Source of the DNA: Alphaproteobacteria bacterium
Lineage (GTDB): Bacteria; Pseudomonadota; Alphaproteobacteria; Micavibrionales; Micavibrionaceae
Assembly (NCBI GenBank): GCA_030639165.1
Contig: DAOWDF010000117.1
Coordinates: forward strand, 1 to 10,367
DNA length: 10,367 nt
Direction: 5' to 3'
Position numbers and translations under genes: made by a program. Under the pieces are notes generated by a model. The model saw only the letters and a list, made by a program, of their open reading frames with translations, ran no database searches and had not been told where the DNA came from. Shown one piece after another: positions 6,460-10,367 of this stretch. Every line of letters starts with the position of its first letter. Position 1 is the stretch's first letter.

Positions 6460-6978
6460 ATGACTGATGAAGATAATATTTTACGTTATGATAGAATGGT
6501 TGAGAATGCACTAAGAAATGTGGTGCGCACAGCTGTTGAAGAAGTTATGGAGCATTATGATAGCTCTGGCGGCATGCTGGGCGAGCATCATTTCTACATA
6601 ACGTTTCTAACTGATTACCCTGGGGTAAAGATTCCTGATTACTTGCGCGATCGCTATCCAGGGGAGATGACCATTGTCCTACAATATCAATTCTCTGACT
6701 TAGCAGTTGATGATGAGAAAATGCAGGTGCGTCTGTCATTTAACGATGTGCCGGAGCTGTTAGTTGTGCCATTGGCCGCAATCAGTATCTTTGCTGACCC
6801 ATCCGTGAATTTCGCGCTCCAATTCCAGCCATTAAATGATGCTATGACCGAGGAGGATTTGATCTTGCAGGAAATGCCTGATGGAGATGATGACCCTGAT
6901 AAGCCTAATGGTGGTGGGGATGATTCCAAGGGTAAAACCGGCGAGGTTATATCGCTGGATAATTTCCGCAAGAAGTAG
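6460..6978 (+). CDS. sspB: SspB-alpha, adaptor delivering ssrA-tagged proteins to ClpXP
   Basis: Cytoplasmic adaptor that binds the N-terminal part of the tmRNA tag and tethers the substrate to ClpX. From the ATG at 6460 it has 172 residues. The alphaproteobacterial SspB fold is visible from LRYDRMVENALRNVVR (8-23), HHFYITFLTDYPGV (43-56), YPGEMTIVLQYQF (66-78), VPLAAISIFADPSVNFALQF (103-122). A disordered acidic/glycine linker follows (about 128-158), then the terminal ClpX-binding peptide EVISLDNFRKK (162-172). An in-frame TTG at 6445 would add five residues. The ATG matches typical homologue starts, although neither start has a clear ribosome site. Its own promoter must lie in the A/T-rich 6371-6459 stretch or be reached by read-through from ssrA. 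It sits directly after ssrA, whose tag it reads. Confidence 0.95.
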   Translation: MTDEDNILRYDRMVENALRNVVRTAVEEVMEHYDSSGGMLGEHHFYITFLTDYPGVKIPDYLRDRYPGEMTIVLQYQFSDLAVDDEKMQVRLSFNDVPELLVVPLAAISIFADPSVNFALQFQPLNDAMTEEDLILQEMPDGDDDPDKPNGGGDDSKGKTGEVISLDNFRKK

Positions 6979-6987
6979 AGATTTTCC

Positions 6988-7902
6988 ATGAGTATTTGGA
7001 CTCCTGAGAATGCCCTGATTAAAGAGCCTCATAGGGTGCTGCTTAAGCGCGGGGAGTTTATTGATTCTGCGCGCGCAGGGCGCGTTGTTCCTTATAAGAT
7101 ATATTATCCCGTAGATCATGACTTAGACAAAATGCCGGTGATTTTGTGGAGCCATGGTTTTGGCGGAAACCGTGATGGAGCTTCGTTTATTTCAAGGTTT
7201 TTGGCTGGTCAGGGATATATAATAGTCCATATTACTCATATTGGCACCGATAGCTCCTTATGGGAGGGGAAAGGAGGTCATGCTTGGGATATTTTGCAAA
7301 AGGTAAAAATTTCTCGCGAGACTACGCTTGATCGTATGGTGGACGTGCCATTTGTGCTTGATCAGTTGGAAATTATGGCGCGTGAAGACAAGGATTTTGG
7401 TTCCTATATGGATATGGATAGTATTGCTATGAGTGGGCATAGCTTTGGCGCAATGACTACGCAAGTTATGGCGGGGATGAAATTCCCTGATATTAATAAT
7501 GAGCTTATTGATATGCGGGATGGGCGTATAAAGTGCGGGATACTTTACAGCCCCGTGCCGATTGCTCATCTAACAGATGCCTCACATAGTGAGATCTATA
7601 GCTCCATAGATATTCCGTTATTTCATATGACGGGAACGGATGATGCTTCGCCTTTGGAAGGCTATGGATATGAATATCGCTTAGTAATTCATGAGCATGC
7701 AGATCACCCGGAGCAATATTTACAAGTATTAGACGGCGGTGATCATATGGTTTATAATGGGACGCGCGGGAAACTAGCTGTTAATCCGAAGCGCGAAGAG
7801 CATGAGCAAGCGATTAACTGCGCGGTGTATGCCTTCTGCCGCACGCATTTGCATGATGACGCGGATGCGAAGGCTTGGTTAGACGGTGGTTTTAAACACT
7901 AA
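6988..7902 (+). CDS. Alpha/beta hydrolase (PAF-acetylhydrolase/chlorophyllase-like)
   Basis: A 304-residue cytoplasmic-looking enzyme with no signal peptide. The alpha/beta hydrolase landmarks are in order: the oxyanion-hole region ILWSHGFGGNRDG (52-64), the nucleophile elbow GHSFGA with Ser152, a likely catalytic acid in HMTGTDDAS (Asp218 or Asp219), and the catalytic His253 in GGDHMVY. The arrangement SHGFGG ... GHSFG resembles the dienelactone hydrolase / PAF-acetylhydrolase / chlorophyllase group of esterases. The substrate cannot be told from sequence. It begins nine bases after the sspB stop, with only a weak ribosome site, so it is probably co-transcribed with and partly coupled to sspB. 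The 3' end overlaps the convergent gene at 7892 by 11 bp. Confidence 0.85.
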   Translation: MSIWTPENALIKEPHRVLLKRGEFIDSARAGRVVPYKIYYPVDHDLDKMPVILWSHGFGGNRDGASFISRFLAGQGYIIVHITHIGTDSSLWEGKGGHAWDILQKVKISRETTLDRMVDVPFVLDQLEIMAREDKDFGSYMDMDSIAMSGHSFGAMTTQVMAGMKFPDINNELIDMRDGRIKCGILYSPVPIAHLTDASHSEIYSSIDIPLFHMTGTDDASPLEGYGYEYRLVIHEHADHPEQYLQVLDGGDHMVYNGTRGKLAVNPKREEHEQAINCAVYAFCRTHLHDDADAKAWLDGGFKH

Positions 7903-8680
7903 AAATAGAAAATTCTTTAGGTCTGTGTTCTAAGATATTATGCTCCATATCATAAATAGCTTGTTTGACTGCGGATATGGATTCATATGTTCTAACTAAA
8001 TCATATCCCCAACGATATGCTTCTTGCTTATCCGTTGGTGCATATGGGTTGCGCGTTGTTAAATCCATATATTCAATTAGAGACTTTGAAGGTGCGTTGG
8101 ATAATATAATAACATCTACGTTATCAGGAATGGTGATTTGGGGATTAGTGATTTCAACAGGACCATCACCACTAAAGATTTGAGATGTAAAAATTGTACT
8201 ATCTTTGGTGGCTACTAATGTTGCGTTATGACCAGTATCTTTTTCTTTAATATCAGCAAGTTCATTTTCTGGTAAAATTTCATTTGCAGCAAAAAGTGGA
8301 TAAGCCATGATTACTGGCATATCAGGCATAAGGGTTTTTACCTGTTTTGCAAGTTCCAGTTCGTCATGATTACTGCATTCTCCTGTCATAATTATAACGG
8401 CGTTCATTCCAATTGCATTGTTAATTGCATTAAAGTAAGCGGCTTGTTGATTTGCTTCTTTATAATCTGCACGAAAAAATGAAATTGCATTTTTTGCTGA
8501 AACCCTTATCGGGTCTTCTGCATTACCTGAGCATTGGAAGTCACGTTCGAAAAGACCTGTGGTATTATGAATGGATATGATACCAATATGTGTTTGTGCC
8601 TCTATTGCTTTAGAGAACTCATTATCATTCGTAAGTAGTCCTGATACGTAGTTAAATATTTTTGTAGCTAACGGATGCAT
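7892..8680 (-). CDS. Hypothetical protein, unrecognised alpha/beta-looking 262-residue protein
   Basis: I do not recognise this family. The frame is long and complete. The ATG has AGGA about eight bases upstream, and the gene has its own upstream region, so it is probably real. No signal peptide or membrane segment is seen. The pattern alternates hydrophobic strands and helices: HIGIISIHN (31-39), MNAVIIMTGE (92-101), MPVIMAYPLF (121-130), NATLVATK (152-159), NVDVIILSNAP (187-197). The C-terminus is helical (YRWGYDLVRTYESISAVKQA). The segment VIIMTGECSNHDELELAKQVKTL looks like a Rossmann-type strand-loop-helix, but no nucleotide-binding or catalytic motif can be named. It overlaps the hydrolase gene tail-to-tail by 11 bp and is divergent from the ABC ATPase gene. 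It looks more A/T-rich by eye than the surrounding genes. Confidence 0.75.
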   Translation of the reverse strand: MHPLATKIFNYVSGLLTNDNEFSKAIEAQTHIGIISIHNTTGLFERDFQCSGNAEDPIRVSAKNAISFFRADYKEANQQAAYFNAINNAIGMNAVIIMTGECSNHDELELAKQVKTLMPDMPVIMAYPLFAANEILPENELADIKEKDTGHNATLVATKDSTIFTSQIFSGDGPVEITNPQITIPDNVDVIILSNAPSKSLIEYMDLTTRNPYAPTDKQEAYRWGYDLVRTYESISAVKQAIYDMEHNILEHRPKEFSIFSV

Positions 8681-8738
8681 AATATTATCCTATTATTATA
8701 ACTTTTTAATGAGTTATGCTTAAGAGTGATGTGACTAT

Positions 8739-8758
8739 ATGTCAAATTAATTTGACAT
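8739..8758. promoter_or_regulatory. Perfect 20-bp palindrome between divergent genes, possible operator
   Basis: The arm ATGTCAAATT is followed directly by its exact reverse complement, with no spacer. Each arm contains TTGACA reading outward, so the site could overlap -35 elements of both divergent genes, but no good -10 box sits at 16-18 bases on either side. A run of six T (8758-8763) follows on plus, so a terminator hairpin is a second possibility, though no gene on plus ends nearby. A dimeric repressor site is the preferred reading. Confidence 0.5.
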
Positions 8759-8807
8759 TTTTTATCACTATTGATTTTTCTGTGAAAGAATATAACCTCA
8801 CTACACC

Positions 8808-9731
8808 ATGAAAAATGCTATTGAAATAAGAAATCTGAATAAGACCTATAAGGCTAGCAAACGCTCGGCGGCTAAGGTTGCGCTTGAGGATGTCAGTCTT
8901 GATATTCCTCAAGGGAGCATTTTTGCGCTGCTTGGGCCTAATGGCGCTGGGAAATCTACTATTATTAATATTATGGCTGGATTAGTTAAGAAAAGTTCAG
9001 GCTCGGTTAATATTAACGGCTTTGATATTGATGTGAATGAGCGTAACTCTAAGTCTTCCATAGGTGTAGTTCCACAGGAGCTGAATTACGATCCGTATTT
9101 TACTCCGCTGGAATCGCTGGAGCTTCAGGCTGGCCTTTATGGCGTTCCAAAGTCGGAGCGTAGATCAAGGGAAATTCTGGAGATGGTTGGTCTAGGAGAT
9201 AAGGCAGATGCTTATGTTCGCTCGCTTTCCGGTGGGATGAAGCGCAGGCTTTTGATGGCTAAAGCTATGGTTCATAATCCGCCAATTCTGGTTTTAGATG
9301 AGCCGACGGCGGGCGTTGATATAGAGCTACGTCGTCAGCTTTGGGAAAATGTTAAAATGTTGAATAGCCGCGGCGTTACTATAGTTTTGACAACTCATTA
9401 TCTGGAGGAAGCAGAGGAGCTATGTGATCGCATTGCAATTATTGATAAGGGTAAAATAGTTGTATGTGAGGATAAGGCGGAGCTGATAGGAAGGCTTGAT
9501 AGTAAGGAAATTATTTTTAGGCTTGATCGTGATATTGAAGATGCGCCTGCGACAATGTCGCAATTTACTTGTTGTTTAAAATCTCCGCGGGAGCTTTCCG
9601 TGCGCTACAGTACCAGTGAACAACAGGTTGGCGCTATTATAGAGGCTGTGCAAAGTTCTGGGCTAGGGATTGTTGATATTACAACCGAGCAGGGCGATTT
9701 AGAGGATGTGTTCCTGCAATTAACTGGTTAA
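8808..9731 (+). CDS. ABC transporter ATP-binding protein, ABC-2/YadG-like
   Basis: ATPase subunit of an ABC-2-type exporter, 307 residues. Motifs in order: Walker A GPNGAGKST (43-51), Q-loop VVPQELNY (Gln90), signature LSGGMKRR (140-147), Walker B ILVLDEPTAGVD (160-171, Glu165 catalytic), and the switch His197 in TTHYLEEAEEL. After about residue 225 comes the extra C-terminal domain typical of this group, ending QGDLEDVFLQLTG. The closest recognisable types are YadG and related daunorubicin-resistance-like ATPases; the cargo is unknown. A YadH-like permease gene normally follows immediately, but here the tRNA comes 49 bp later and no permease is in view. No clear ribosome site precedes the ATG, and the upstream 127 bp contain the palindrome. 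Confidence 0.93.
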   Translation: MKNAIEIRNLNKTYKASKRSAAKVALEDVSLDIPQGSIFALLGPNGAGKSTIINIMAGLVKKSSGSVNINGFDIDVNERNSKSSIGVVPQELNYDPYFTPLESLELQAGLYGVPKSERRSREILEMVGLGDKADAYVRSLSGGMKRRLLMAKAMVHNPPILVLDEPTAGVDIELRRQLWENVKMLNSRGVTIVLTTHYLEEAEELCDRIAIIDKGKIVVCEDKAELIGRLDSKEIIFRLDRDIEDAPATMSQFTCCLKSPRELSVRYSTSEQQVGAIIEAVQSSGLGIVDITTEQGDLEDVFLQLTG

Positions 9732-9734
9732 TGC

Positions 9735-9763
9735 TGGCTTAAATTGTATATTTTGCTTATAAA
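9735..9763 (+). promoter_or_regulatory. Possible promoter of tRNA-Arg
   Basis: TATAAA (9758-9763) lies 17 bases after a poor -35 (TGGCTT, 9735-9740). A start near 9770 would leave a leader of about 11 bases before the tRNA. The -10 is good and the -35 weak; read-through from the ABC gene is an alternative. Confidence 0.35.
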
Positions 9764-9780
9764 AGAAGCTTACTTGATAA

Positions 9781-9856
9781 GCGCCCGTAGCTCAGGGGAT
9801 AGAGCACTGGTTTCCGGAGCCAGGGGTCGCAGGTTCGAATCCTGCCGGGCGCGCCA
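9781..9856 (+). tRNA. tRNA-Arg (anticodon CCG)
   Basis: A complete 76-base cloverleaf. The acceptor stem GCGCCCG/CGGGCGC is perfect. The D-arm is GCTC..GAGC. The anticodon arm CTGGT-TTCCGGA-GCCAG places CCG at 9814-9816, reading codon CGG. The T-arm is GCAGG-TTCGAAT-CCTGC. The discriminator is G and CCA is encoded (9854-9856). No intron or damage is seen. Confidence 0.97.
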
Positions 9857-9894
9857 GTTTTCGTTTATGAGCGAAGCGAGTTTAGGAAAAGTGA

Positions 9895-9946
9895 GCGTGC
9901 TGTGAAACAGTGCGCCATTATGTTTAAAAGCGCGGAATTGTCCGCG
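9895..9946. repeat. Two adjacent hairpins downstream of the tRNA
   Basis: GCGTGCTGT (9895-9903) and ACAGTGCGC (9907-9915) form a nine-pair stem with two G-U pairs and a GAA loop. CGCGGA (9931-9936) and TCCGCG (9941-9946) form a perfect six-pair stem with loop ATTG. The stretch 9857-9992 has no convincing gene. It also carries GAGCGAAGCGAG (9870-9880 region) and several GAGCG copies, making it GC-richer than normal intergenic DNA here. No T-run follows either stem, so neither is a standard terminator. They may be remnants of a dispersed palindromic repeat. Confidence 0.45.
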
Positions 9947-9992
9947 AGCGTTCAGTCGAATGCTTTGTAGCTATTAAGAAATATAATAATCT

Positions 9993-10367
9993 ATGCAGAT
10001 AAGCCCATCATATATATTGAAACCAGCAAATAAAAAGCGTGCTGATATAGTTTCTTACGCCATGCAAGATAAGTTTATGGCGGGTATAATGCATGACTTA
10101 ACTGATTTTGGTTATGATATCGGATTTCACCTATTTGGTGGAGCGGGGGCGTATCAGCCCTTTGCGCTATCGACGGAAAAGATTGATAGCCTGCTAAAAC
10201 AACAACAATTCTCCAGTGGTTTTTGGTCGATGATCGAAGCAGGTAATGTTAAAGCCAAACTGCGCTTTTCTATGTTTTTGGGAGAGGGAGGTAATGCCCA
10301 CTCATTCCTTCATGAGCTGATGCATTTTTATCAGGATATGCACGGGCTATATTTATTGCCATTGCAG
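9993..10367 (+). CDS. Putative HExxH zinc metallopeptidase, 5' part, cut by the window edge
   Basis: From the ATG at 9993 the frame is open for 125 codons to the last base and continues outside. The visible part has no signal peptide or membrane segment. Near the edge lies HSFLHELMHFYQDMHGL, with the HExxH zinc-binding motif His107-Glu108-Leu-Met-His111. A third zinc ligand would be expected downstream, outside the window. The motif embedded in LHELMHFYQD resembles small bacterial putative metallopeptidase domains of unknown function. Whether it cleaves peptides is inference from the motif only. There is only a weak ribosome site (AAGAAA), and the ATG was taken as the first in frame. It follows the tRNA by 136 bp. 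Confidence 0.75.
   Translation, partial: MQISPSYILKPANKKRADIVSYAMQDKFMAGIMHDLTDFGYDIGFHLFGGAGAYQPFALSTEKIDSLLKQQQFSSGFWSMIEAGNVKAKLRFSMFLGEGGNAHSFLHELMHFYQDMHGLYLLPLQ

Noticed and set aside
7258..7569. A 103-codon minus-strand frame inside the hydrolase gene
   Set aside because: It is antisense to the motif-bearing hydrolase frame, has no ribosome site, and has no coding-like pattern.
8739..8763. The palindrome plus T-run read as a rho-independent terminator
   Set aside because: The stem is A/T-rich and no plus-strand gene ends nearby. It lies between divergent genes, so an operator is more likely, though not proven.

Overview
The window looks like a chromosomal segment of a low-GC alphaproteobacterium. 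Three things point there: a circularly permuted, two-piece tmRNA gene; an alphaproteobacterial-type SspB adaptor with the C-terminal ISLDNFRKK-like ClpX-binding tail; and the linkage thyA-folA-hflK-hflC-degP, which is common in that class. No phage, insertion sequence or CRISPR signature was seen. The genus cannot be read from the sequence.

Layout. Positions 1-3434 (minus strand) hold hflK-hflC-degP, membrane and envelope protein quality control. The degP frame is cut by an in-frame TAA at 145-147, but the same frame stays open to the window edge and reads like the start of a second PDZ domain. Positions 3435-3524 are a divergent promoter region. mrp (apbC-type Fe-S carrier ATPase) runs on plus from 3525 to 4616 and overlaps the folA end by 20 bp. 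folA and thyA (minus, 4597-5892) form a dTMP/folate pair with a TAGATG junction. Positions 5893-6459 hold a strong promoter, the permuted ssrA gene and a rho-independent terminator. sspB (6460-6978) and an alpha/beta hydrolase (6988-7902) follow on plus. An unrecognised gene (7892-8680, minus) and an ABC-2-type ATPase gene (8808-9731, plus) diverge around a perfect 20-bp palindrome. A tRNA-Arg(CCG) at 9781-9856 is followed by small hairpins and by the 5' part of a gene with an HExxH motif that runs off the window.

How the genes fit together. Most of the window concerns protein quality control. HflK/HflC modulate FtsH, DegP degrades misfolded periplasmic proteins, tmRNA rescues stalled ribosomes and tags the products, and SspB carries tagged products to ClpXP. 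The most interesting point is that the tmRNA tag frame appears unusually long (24 codons) and contains the ANDN adaptor-recognition motif twice, with the gene for the adaptor that reads this motif immediately downstream.
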